Position numbers and translations under genes: made by a program
Part shown: piece after piece, positions 48,416-55,852 of the stretch
Layout of the letters: every line of letters begins with the position of its first letter
How positions within the stretch are numbered: position 1 is the first letter of the stretch
NCBI GenBank assembly: GCA_045592785.1
Contig: JAZNVL010000004.1
Location: 1 to 61,039, forward strand
Source: RGIG8244 sp045592785
GTDB lineage: Bacteria; Verrucomicrobiota; Lentisphaeria; Victivallales; UBA1829
Length of the DNA stretch: 61,039 nucleotides
Direction: 5' to 3'
Notes under the pieces: generated by a model
The model's input: only the letters and a program-made list of their open reading frames with translations
Databases searched by the model: none
What the model was told of the DNA's origin: nothing

Positions 48416-50301
48416 AAAATTTCCTGCCTCCCATTGCCGGGCTCACCGCTCTCTGGATCCTCGTCCACGCCTTCCTGTTCTCCTGGGGTCTGCCCGGATT
48501 CGCTGAACCGACGGCGGACGGGATCCCTGCGGATCCGGCGTTTTCCGCAAAAGAAATGATGCAGGCGGACACCGGCAAATATGGTCCGCTCCAATACCTG
48601 ATCGTGGGGACATTGTTCCCGGAACAGGCTGTGGAAAACGCGTCGTTGGAGATCGTGACAGCGCGGATCATCCGGTTCCGTTGTGTGACTGCGGTCATGA
48701 GTCTGGGGATCGCCGTTCTGGTTTTTCTTGCGGGATTGTGGATCGCGGGACTGCCCCGGCTGTATGCCTTCGGCGCGGGAGCCTTTACACTGCTTGCCCC
48801 GTTGAGCGTGTTCTATTCCTCCACCACGAATATGGATATTCCCTGCACGTTCCATTTCACGGCGGCAATGTTCTTTGCTTTTCTCGCAGAAAAATATAAA
48901 GGCAAACGGCTTCTGCTGTTCCATGCGCTGGCGGGATTCTTCCTGGCGTGCGCATTCTGCACGAAAGATCAGGTATACGCGCTCTGTTTCCTCCCCGCAC
49001 TTGTCTTCGCCATCTGGAAATACCGGACGGCGGAAACTAACAAATGGTGCAGTGTCATCACCCCGTTTGCGCTCTGGGCTGCTGTCTTTCTCCCAACCGT
49101 TGCGCTCATTTATCTCTGGATCGGCGGCTGGCAGATCTTTGTGGAACATTTCCAATGGATCACCGGCAGCGGACAACAGGGGTATCAACAGGTGGCAAAC
49201 GGGATCGCCGGACGACTTCTTCTGTTCGGGAAAGCGGTCCTTCAATGGCTGTGTATGCTGGATCTTCCCCTGCTTGTCGGAGTGACAGCCTGCGTTGTAC
49301 TGCTGACCGGGAAGAAGAAATGGGATTGTTTCAACGGTGCGGAAAAATCCGTTGCGGTCTGCCTGGGACTGCTGTTTCTCTCCTTCCATCTGTTCTTCAC
49401 CCAGCCGGTCCGTTTCACCCATACCCGGTATATGCTGCTGCTCCTGCCCTTTTCCGCGCTGACCGTCGCCATACTGATCCGGCACGGCGGGAAACGGGTC
49501 GCTCCGCTGCTTCTGGCAGGAGTCCTTCTTCTGCAATGCGGCAATGCCTTTTTTCTGATCCGGGCAATGCGGAATCAGCCGTTGACCATGCTCCGCAATG
49601 ATTACGCAGGGAATCCGCAATTACGGCAGTGCAAAACGGCAACACTCACGGCGACTCACGGGGCGTTGTACCGTATCAGCAGCACACCCGGAAATCCCCG
49701 GGAAGAAGTCAAAACGATCCGGCACTGGCATTATTCGCTGATCCTCCCGGATGCCGTGCAGACAGATATCTACCCATCGGAACCCGGACTGCTTCTGGCG
49801 GCGCCGGACCTTGTTCTGCTCACCGGACAACAGTATAACGACAGGATCACGGATCTGCTCCGCCGTACAGCTTACGAAGAGATCGCGGTATACACCCCGG
49901 TAAAGACTTCGCCGCTCTCACTCTTTGATGAACTGCAAACAGATCCTCTGTACCTCTACCGGAAAACGGAACTTCCTGCGACGATCCAGTTCCATCTGTT
50001 TGCCGGGGAAACATTCCACTGGCAGCTGGCGATCCTTACCGATGCCATGCGGACCCGACCGCAGATCACAGATACATTCACGCACGCCATCGGGAATACA
50101 CTGAAACCGTTTGAACCGTTCCAGCCTGCGTCCTGGAATATCTCACCCGATACGATGCTTTTTACACTGATCGCGTATCACCGTGCCGGTCGCACAGAGG
50201 ATACGGAAAAGATGAAGTCGTTTATTCTGCAGAATCTGCCGGAAGCGAAGCCGGTTCTGCTTCAACTGGGATTGCTGCCGCCGGACGATCAAGTCCGGTA
50301 A
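48403..50301 (+). CDS. GT-C type membrane glycosyltransferase (PMT/ArnT-like)
   Basis: 632 residues from the ATG at 48403. About nine or ten membrane helices fill residues 10-400. An acidic loop after the first helix (FAEPTADGIPADPAFSAKEM) is where GT-C enzymes keep a catalytic Asp or Glu, and FYSSTTNMDIPCTFHFTAAMFFAF resembles the second conserved loop of PMT-type enzymes. The C-terminal ~230 residues are soluble and probably extracytoplasmic. It likely moves a sugar from a polyprenyl phosphate donor to an unknown acceptor. The last 80 bp overlap the 3' end of a gene on the other strand. Confidence 0.72.
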   Translation: MDGIKNFLPPIAGLTALWILVHAFLFSWGLPGFAEPTADGIPADPAFSAKEMMQADTGKYGPLQYLIVGTLFPEQAVENASLEIVTARIIRFRCVTAVMSLGIAVLVFLAGLWIAGLPRLYAFGAGAFTLLAPLSVFYSSTTNMDIPCTFHFTAAMFFAFLAEKYKGKRLLLFHALAGFFLACAFCTKDQVYALCFLPALVFAIWKYRTAETNKWCSVITPFALWAAVFLPTVALIYLWIGGWQIFVEHFQWITGSGQQGYQQVANGIAGRLLLFGKAVLQWLCMLDLPLLVGVTACVVLLTGKKKWDCFNGAEKSVAVCLGLLFLSFHLFFTQPVRFTHTRYMLLLLPFSALTVAILIRHGGKRVAPLLLAGVLLLQCGNAFFLIRAMRNQPLTMLRNDYAGNPQLRQCKTATLTATHGALYRISSTPGNPREEVKTIRHWHYSLILPDAVQTDIYPSEPGLLLAAPDLVLLTGQQYNDRITDLLRRTAYEEIAVYTPVKTSPLSLFDELQTDPLYLYRKTELPATIQFHLFAGETFHWQLAILTDAMRTRPQITDTFTHAIGNTLKPFEPFQPASWNISPDTMLFTLIAYHRAGRTEDTEKMKSFILQNLPEAKPVLLQLGLLPPDDQVR

Positions 50302-51244
50302 CGGAAATGGGGAAAAAGGGAACATCTGCGATCACCAGGAACAGGGCATTTCCTGTTTGATCCGGTTTGATCCGGAAAGAAAATACGTTTTCATTCAAAA
50401 CCCCGGTCGCAGAATGACATCCATTCAGCGGAAACACCCGGAGACGGTATTTTGTTTCCAGAATGTGTTCCGGCAATTCATAATCAAGTTGAAAATCCCG
50501 GATCCCGCTCAAATGATATGCGTGAATATAACAGCCGCCCACCGGAACCCATTTCCCCGACGGCAGAAAAACGTGTTCCTGCGAAACGGTGGTCCCGTCA
50601 TAGCGGAAGGGAAACGTCACACTGCCCTGCCGATTCTGGATCACATCCCCTTTGACTTCCTCCGTCAGGTCTGCTACAACAGAAAACGCACCTTCCCGCG
50701 AAACCGTCGTACGCACGCCGACACGGAATGTTTGAAGGTCCCAGGTGATCCGGGTGACGGCTGACATCCCGGCTTGACGTGCCGTTTCCTCCAACAGAGC
50801 AGCCGCGGGGAACGTGACAAGGTCCGTTTCTTCCGACAGGTAAAATTCGTTTTTCACTGGGTTTGTTTTCAAATCGTTCCGGATGGCTTCCACCAACTCT
50901 TCGGGGGAACTCTTCCGCAAATTGACAGCGAGCTGTCTTGCCCGTTTTTCCAGTTTGCTTTCGGCAGGGGGGAGCTGCACATACCGGGGCGGGGTCAATG
51001 TCCCGTCATCAAAATCCGAATACATGGCAAGGTGGAACCGCTGTTCTTTTTCTTTCAACAGTTTTTTGAACTGGGCGATTTCTTTTTTGTGTGCCTCTTC
51101 GTTTTTGAGAATGATCTTCGTTTTCTCCGCGATCTGCACAGAGACATTGCCCATACGCAGTCCGAGACGTGTCTTATCAATGGCAAGGATCAAACAGGCT
51201 ATGATCAACACGACAACCGTGACCCGCAAAAAGGTTACATGCAT
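50222..51244 (-). CDS. Membrane-anchored coiled-coil protein, unknown
   Basis: 340 residues. An N-terminal membrane helix (FLRVTVVVLIIACLILAI, residues 5-22) is followed by a charged coiled coil (about 37-72, rich in Lys and Glu) and a beta-rich C-terminal domain. This looks like a single-pass protein facing the periplasm. I do not recognise the family. The ATG at 51244 overlaps the SDR stop by 10 bp, suggesting co-expression with obg and the SDR. The 3' end overlaps the convergent GT-C gene by 80 bp. Confidence 0.7.
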   Translation of the reverse strand: MHVTFLRVTVVVLIIACLILAIDKTRLGLRMGNVSVQIAEKTKIILKNEEAHKKEIAQFKKLLKEKEQRFHLAMYSDFDDGTLTPPRYVQLPPAESKLEKRARQLAVNLRKSSPEELVEAIRNDLKTNPVKNEFYLSEETDLVTFPAAALLEETARQAGMSAVTRITWDLQTFRVGVRTTVSREGAFSVVADLTEEVKGDVIQNRQGSVTFPFRYDGTTVSQEHVFLPSGKWVPVGGCYIHAYHLSGIRDFQLDYELPEHILETKYRLRVFPLNGCHSATGVLNENVFSFRIKPDQTGNALFLVIADVPFFPISVTGLDRPAAAIPVEAEPASLPADSAE

Positions 51245-51966
51245 GTGACATCCGCTCCTTCCAATAAACTCTGACCGCAGTCCGCGAACAATACCGCACC
51301 TGTCAGAGAAGAATTTTCTGCAAGAAATACCGCTGCCGATGCCACATCCGCCGGATCCACCGCTTTCTTCAACGGCAAACGTTCCGCCGTCTTACGCATC
51401 CCCAGGTGCGCCAATTCCTTCACCGGGATCATATTCCCGGGGGCAACGCCATTCACGCGGAGATACGGCGCACATTGACGGGCAGCCATCCGGGTGGCAG
51501 AGGCAAGCATTTTCTTGGATAAAATGTAACTGAATGATTCCGCAGGGACCGCCGCAATGGCACAGTCCAGAATATTCACCGCCGCCGTTTCCCGTTCGCC
51601 CCGGACTTCGGAAAGTGTTTTCAGCATCCGGATCGGAGTGAGCGCATTGACGGTATATTGCATGATCGCGCTCTCCGGTGCTTCCGCGGGGAGCGGTGCG
51701 CGGTCATAGGATGCGGCATTATTGATCAACACATCGGGCGCGATCTCCCGGATCATGTTTTCGGCGGCGACAGGATCCGCCAGATCACAGCACACCGCGA
51801 TATGCCCGTTGCAGCCCAGTTCCTGAAGAAGTTCCTCCGCTTCTGCGGCACTCTTGTGGTAATGGACCACCAACTGTGCGCCCCGGGCGGCAAATGCCCT
51901 GCAAAGGTACGCTCCGAACCGGATCGCACCGCCCGTGACGAGTACAGTGGCACCTTTGAGATCCAT
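51235..51966 (-). CDS. Short-chain dehydrogenase, pteridine-reductase-like
   Basis: 243 residues from the ATG at 51966, one base after the obg stop. The cofactor motif reads TGGAIRFGAYL, the TGxxxRxG form found in pteridine reductases and FolM, with the basic residue that prefers NADPH. NNAA and the catalytic YILSK (Tyr-x3-Lys) are present, with Ser/Asp residues upstream (NILDCAI). This suggests reduction of dihydropterins such as dihydromonapterin or dihydrofolate, but other SDR substrates are possible. Encoded between obg and the coiled-coil protein. Confidence 0.75.
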   Translation of the reverse strand: MDLKGATVLVTGGAIRFGAYLCRAFAARGAQLVVHYHKSAAEAEELLQELGCNGHIAVCCDLADPVAAENMIREIAPDVLINNAASYDRAPLPAEAPESAIMQYTVNALTPIRMLKTLSEVRGERETAAVNILDCAIAAVPAESFSYILSKKMLASATRMAARQCAPYLRVNGVAPGNMIPVKELAHLGMRKTAERLPLKKAVDPADVASAAVFLAENSSLTGAVLFADCGQSLLEGADVTCM

Positions 51967-51967
51967 A

Positions 51968-53002
51968 TTACAGTGTTCTCCGGCGTTTGGCTTCCAGATC
52001 CCGCAGTTCCGCCTTTTCGTGCAGACGGCGCAGTTTTTCCTGAAATTCCGGGATGGTCCCGTCATTGGCGGCACTCAACGGGAAAATTTCCAGATCGGTA
52101 TCCGCCTGTAAAATAAATTCATCCAGATTCGCCTGACTTTCCGGAAGGTCCATCTTGTTCGCCGCGATCAACATTACGCGGTCACTCAATCCATCCATGT
52201 ATGCTTCCAGCTCTTTCCGGAGCACCTGAAAATCCTCCCAGGGCTTCCGTCCGTCCACTCCTGCCATGTCGATCACATAGATCAATAACTTCGTACGCTC
52301 AATGTGCCGCAGGAAATAGTGTCCCAAGCCCACATTCCGGTGTGCGCCATCCAACAGACCGGGCACGTCACACACGGTGATTTTCTTAAAATCGGGGAAC
52401 TCCATCATACCGACGACGGGATGAAGTGTGGTGAAGGGATAAGGAGCGATCTTCGGTTTGGCATTGGAAATGGCGGAAAGGATGGTGGATTTTCCGGCAT
52501 TGGGGAATCCCACAAGCCCGATCTCGGCGACCAGTTTCAGTTCCAGATCAAGGGCAATATCCTTCGTCTTTTCCCCCGGCTCATGTTCACGGGGCGCACG
52601 ATTCGTACTGGTGGCGAAACGGGCATTCCCGCGTCCGCCGCGCCCGCCCACTGCGATGACAACTTCCATACCTTCGTGATCGATATCGGCAAGAACATCC
52701 CCGGTTTCCTGATCCCGGACGATGGTCCCGACGGGTACTTTGATGATCTTATCCCGTCCTTTTCTGCCGTGCATATCTTTTCCGCGTCCATCGCCGCCAT
52801 CTTCCGCCACAAACCGACGGTTGAAGATGAAGTTGGCCAGACTCTGTTCACCGGGATCCGCGATCAGAATAACATTACCACCGGGTGCGCCGTCGCCGCC
52901 ATTGGGACCGCCTTTGGGAATAAACGCTTCCCTGCGGAAACTGCAGCATCCATCGCCGCCGTTCCCCGCTTTTACTGTGATCTCCGCACGATCTACAAAC
53001 AT
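51968..53002 (-). CDS. obg: Obg GTPase (CgtA)
   Basis: 344 residues. The glycine-rich Obg fold is at residues 1-158 (AGNGGDGCCSFRREAFIPKGGPNGGDGAPGG). The G domain has GFPNAGKST near residue 165, DVPGLLDGAHRNVGLG and NKMD. The length matches Obg without the variable C-terminal TGS domain. It is a ribosome-assembly and stringent-response GTPase. It follows rpmA, but a strong intrinsic terminator stands 29 bp upstream and no separate promoter is evident, so its expression would depend on read-through. Confidence 0.95.
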   Translation of the reverse strand: MFVDRAEITVKAGNGGDGCCSFRREAFIPKGGPNGGDGAPGGNVILIADPGEQSLANFIFNRRFVAEDGGDGRGKDMHGRKGRDKIIKVPVGTIVRDQETGDVLADIDHEGMEVVIAVGGRGGRGNARFATSTNRAPREHEPGEKTKDIALDLELKLVAEIGLVGFPNAGKSTILSAISNAKPKIAPYPFTTLHPVVGMMEFPDFKKITVCDVPGLLDGAHRNVGLGHYFLRHIERTKLLIYVIDMAGVDGRKPWEDFQVLRKELEAYMDGLSDRVMLIAANKMDLPESQANLDEFILQADTDLEIFPLSAANDGTIPEFQEKLRRLHEKAELRDLEAKRRRTL

Positions 53003-53030
53003 GTTAAAAACCTTTCGTTATTCTGATGCC

Positions 53031-53070
53031 AAAAAAAACCGGTATTTCTGTGTGATCACAGAAAAATACC
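53031..53070 (-). terminator. Strong intrinsic terminator between rpmA and obg
   Basis: On the minus strand, CCGGTA/TACCGG (53070-53065, 53044-53039) and TTTCTGTG/CACAGAAA form a 14-bp stem with a 2-nt bulge and a GATC tip, followed directly by eight T (53038-53031). Good by every usual criterion. Confidence 0.85.
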
Positions 53071-53109
53071 GGAATATTTGCAGTAAGAAAAATTCTTGTG
53101 AAGCCTCAA

Positions 53110-53379
53110 TTATGCTTCAGCAGGAACTTCTTCCACAGGTTCGACTTCCACAAATTTCTTCAGGGATTTGCGGAATTTCACTGTACCATCGCAAAGAGCG
53201 AACAGTGTGAAGTCGCGACCTACGCCCACATTTGCGCCGGCGTGAAAGCGTGCCCCGCGCTGACGGACAATGATGCTGCCTGCTGTAACAAATTCACCGG
53301 CATAAGCTTTGATACCGAGCATTTTCGGCTGACTGTCGCGACCGTTACGGCTGCTGGACTGACCTTTCTTATGTGCCAT
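53110..53379 (-). CDS. rpmA: 50S ribosomal protein L27
   Basis: 89 residues, MAHKKGQSSSRNGRDSQPKMLGIK at the start and GSIIVRQRGARFHAGANVGVGRDFTLFAL in the body, as in all bacterial L27. The flexible N-terminus that reaches the peptidyl-transferase centre starts directly at the Met, so no cleavage as in Firmicutes is needed. The C-terminus is acidic (VEPVEEVPAEA). The usual upstream partner rplU (L21) is missing: the next gene upstream is an oxidoreductase more than 190 bp away. Confidence 0.96.
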   Translation of the reverse strand: MAHKKGQSSSRNGRDSQPKMLGIKAYAGEFVTAGSIIVRQRGARFHAGANVGVGRDFTLFALCDGTVKFRKSLKKFVEVEPVEEVPAEA

Positions 53380-53432
53380 TTTCTCTTCTCCATATTTATG
53401 TTGATTGTTCTATTAATTCATAATCCGGAACT

Positions 53433-53462
53433 ATAATATGCCACACTTTTTTAAAATGTCAA
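53433..53462 (-). promoter_or_regulatory. Promoter of rpmA
   Basis: Minus-strand TTGACA (53462-53457), 18-bp spacer, TATTAT (53438-53433), 53 bp before the start. Confidence 0.65.
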
Positions 53463-53511
53463 GTTTTTTTTAAAATTTTCTTGATTTATTCCTTGTTTCA
53501 TGCGGCAAACA

Positions 53512-53545
53512 GTCCGGATCCGCCCATCAAGAGGCAAATCCGGAC
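53512..53545 (-). terminator. Probable terminator after the quinone oxidoreductase gene
   Basis: GTCCGGAT and ATCCGGAC form an 8-bp stem with an inner GCC/GGC pairing, 26 bp after the stop codon on the minus strand, followed by TGTTTG. The T run is weak. Confidence 0.5.
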
Positions 53546-53571
53546 CGATATCCTTTGACGTTGAAAACGTA

Positions 53572-54531
53572 TTATTTGAACGTCAGGACAACTTTACCGA
53601 TGTTTTCGGCGTTCCGCAGTACCTGATGCGCTGCTTCCACTTCCGCAATCGGGAACACCGCATGGATATTGCTGATGATCTTCCGGGCGGTGAACAGCGG
53701 CCACAATTCATCCTTCAATGCCTGCATGATACGGCATTTTTCTTCGTTCGTACGGCTCCGCAGCGTGCTGCCGATCAAACGGATCCGTTTGCGCCACACC
53801 GTTTCCAGATTGATGTTCGTTTCCGCTCCCGCCATTGTGGCGATCATGATCCAGCGTCCGCCGAACACCATTTCCTTGAAACATTCGCCCATGAGCTTGC
53901 CGCCGATGCAGTCCAGTGCCACCGTCGGAGGATTCGCTTTGATCGCCGCCAGAACATCATCCGTACGGTAATCCAGGACAATGTCTGCGCCCAGGTTCTT
54001 AACAAATGCCGCTTTTTCCGGAGCGTCGATGGTCGTGATCACTTTCGCACCCATGGTCTTTGCCAGCTGGATCACTGCCAGACCCACACCGGATGCACCC
54101 GCCTGCATATAGAACACATCGCCAGGTTTCATGCCGCCGGCTTCCAGTTTCAGGTTCAGATATGCGGTACACCACACTTCCGGAATACTCGCCGCTTCCA
54201 CCAGAGACAAACCGTCCGGGATCGGAATGACCATGCCCGCAGGGACCGCGATCTTTTCGGAATAACCGCCGCCGCCCACCAGAGCACAGACTTTGTCACC
54301 GACTTTCACGGCTGCATCCGCCGGAGCTTCCAGAACGATACCGGAAACTTCCAGACCGCACCACTGGGGCCATTCCGGCGGGGAGGCATAACAGCCATCT
54401 TTCTGCATCAGGTCAGCACGGTTGACAGCAGCCGCGTGGACTTCGATCAGGACTTCCCCTTCTTTGCGGACCGGGTCCGCCACTTCGCACCATTTGAAAT
54501 TTCTGTTTTCGTCGAGTGTCATTGCATACAT
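53572..54531 (-). CDS. NAD(P)H-quinone oxidoreductase, PIG3 type
   Basis: 319 residues, medium-chain dehydrogenase family without structural zinc. HAAAVNRADLMQKDGCY, GLEVSGIV, PEVWCTAYLNL and the NADPH loop QAGASGVGLAVIQLAK mark the quinone oxidoreductase/PIG3 group. It would reduce quinones or other reactive carbonyls with NADPH. Second gene of a unit that begins with another MDR protein; a hairpin (54556-54577) stands in the 56-bp gap between them. Confidence 0.85.
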   Translation of the reverse strand: MYAMTLDENRNFKWCEVADPVRKEGEVLIEVHAAAVNRADLMQKDGCYASPPEWPQWCGLEVSGIVLEAPADAAVKVGDKVCALVGGGGYSEKIAVPAGMVIPIPDGLSLVEAASIPEVWCTAYLNLKLEAGGMKPGDVFYMQAGASGVGLAVIQLAKTMGAKVITTIDAPEKAAFVKNLGADIVLDYRTDDVLAAIKANPPTVALDCIGGKLMGECFKEMVFGGRWIMIATMAGAETNINLETVWRKRIRLIGSTLRSRTNEEKCRIMQALKDELWPLFTARKIISNIHAVFPIAEVEAAHQVLRNAENIGKVVLTFK

Positions 54532-54555
54532 AACTACTTCTCCATTGTTGAAATC

Positions 54556-54577
54556 GGGATCCGCTCACACGGATCCC
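54556..54577 (-). other. Hairpin between the two MDR genes
   Basis: Perfect 8-bp stem GGGATCCG/CGGATCCC with a 6-nt loop. No T run worth the name follows (GATTTC), so it is more likely an RNA-stability or processing element than a terminator. Confidence 0.45.
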
Positions 54578-54587
54578 TGTTATAGAA

Positions 54588-55598
54588 TTATAATTGTTTC
54601 CAATCAAAAACGATCCCCAGCGGCGGATTCTTCACGTTGACCAGACGGTCATAAACTTCCGTCGCTTTCGCAGGCGATACGATCTCCGAAATGATCGGCC
54701 GGATCTGCAGTTTCCCTGCCCCGAGATATTTCAGGAACGTACGGTAATCATCAAACTCCGACCACTGCCCGTGACAGGAATCCACTTTCGGACGGTTGGA
54801 AGTATGTGCCCCGATCAGCGTGATACCCGGCAGATGCACATCCCGGTAGAAATCAATGGGAGCATCCGGGACCCGCGTACAACCCAAAAGTGAAACGCGT
54901 CCCATCTTTGCTGTACAGCGTAATGACTGTTTCAGAGCGATCGCGTTGCCTGTCACTTCCACGACGGCATTGACCCCCTGTCCGTCGGTGAGTGCCTTGA
55001 TTTGTTCCACATAATCCGGAGCCGCAGGGTCGAGAGCGACATCCGCGCCCAATTTCAACCCCAATGCACGGCGTGCCGGGTCAAGATCCGCCACGATCAG
55101 CGGGATCGCGCCGGAAAGAGAGGCAAGCTGCACCGCGATCAGACCGAGGATGCCCTGTCCTGCGATCAAAACGGATTCGCCCATATCCAGGCGCAATTTC
55201 CGCACACCCAGCATCGGGAACGTAACGATATACGCAAACGCGGCTTCCGCAAGGTCAATGGAATCATCTTTGATCTTGTAGACATTTCTTGCGTCATTGA
55301 CGGTATGGGAACGGTGTCCTGCGCCCGAAATGATCACACGGTCACCTTCTTTGAAGTCTTTCACATCACTGCCAACCGCCAATACATGTCCGGCGGCACT
55401 GTACCCGGGATAATAGGGGAACGACTGGAAATCGTTATTGGATTGTCCGATCAGCCACGCCCGTTCCGTTCCCGCACTAATGACACTGTACTCATTTTTC
55501 ATCAGCACTTCATTGGGCTTGAGGGATGCCGGATCGTAATCGAGATGGGCGAGTTCGGCTTTTCCTGCCGATTTTGCTACGACATAAGTAACTTTCAT
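54588..55598 (-). CDS. Zinc-type alcohol dehydrogenase-like protein (MDR family)
   Basis: 336 residues from the ATG at 55598. Conserved parts are SVISAGTERAWLIGQ, YYPGYSAAGHVLAVG, EGDRVIISGAGHRSHTV and the NAD(P) loop VLIAGQGILGLIAVQLA. The zinc ligand Cys of true alcohol dehydrogenases is absent at the usual place (VISAGTE), as in the BchC-like and sugar-oxidoreductase-like subgroup often seen in carbohydrate clusters. The substrate is unknown. It has its own promoter and is followed by the quinone oxidoreductase. Confidence 0.75.
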   Translation of the reverse strand: MKVTYVVAKSAGKAELAHLDYDPASLKPNEVLMKNEYSVISAGTERAWLIGQSNNDFQSFPYYPGYSAAGHVLAVGSDVKDFKEGDRVIISGAGHRSHTVNDARNVYKIKDDSIDLAEAAFAYIVTFPMLGVRKLRLDMGESVLIAGQGILGLIAVQLASLSGAIPLIVADLDPARRALGLKLGADVALDPAAPDYVEQIKALTDGQGVNAVVEVTGNAIALKQSLRCTAKMGRVSLLGCTRVPDAPIDFYRDVHLPGITLIGAHTSNRPKVDSCHGQWSEFDDYRTFLKYLGAGKLQIRPIISEIVSPAKATEVYDRLVNVKNPPLGIVFDWKQL

Positions 55599-55646
55599 AA
55601 AACACTGTTCCTTGTTCTGTGGATACACGATTTTCTGTTGCCTATG

Positions 55647-55675
55647 AATATATCTTGTTTTTACACAAAATGCAA
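55647..55675 (-). promoter_or_regulatory. Promoter of the MDR operon
   Basis: Minus-strand TTGCAT (55675-55670), 17-bp spacer, TATATT (55652-55647). Confidence 0.65.
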
Positions 55676-55791
55676 GAACAATAATCTCTTTTTTTGAAAA
55701 AATATAACGATGCGCGTCTCAAAATGCGGATGTATCTGGTTTACCGGGTATGATTTTCATTGTCGAAACCGCAAGTTTTTTACTTTTTTTC

Positions 55792-55819
55792 TTGCATTTT
55801 TGTATTGCGTTATTATATT
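55792..55819 (+). promoter_or_regulatory. Promoter of the C39-repeat protein gene
   Basis: TTGCAT (55792-55797), 16-bp spacer, TATATT (55814-55819), 33 bp before the GTG start. Confidence 0.65.
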
Positions 55820-55852
55820 AGTCAAAGTATAACCAAGTAATGAGGAGATATT

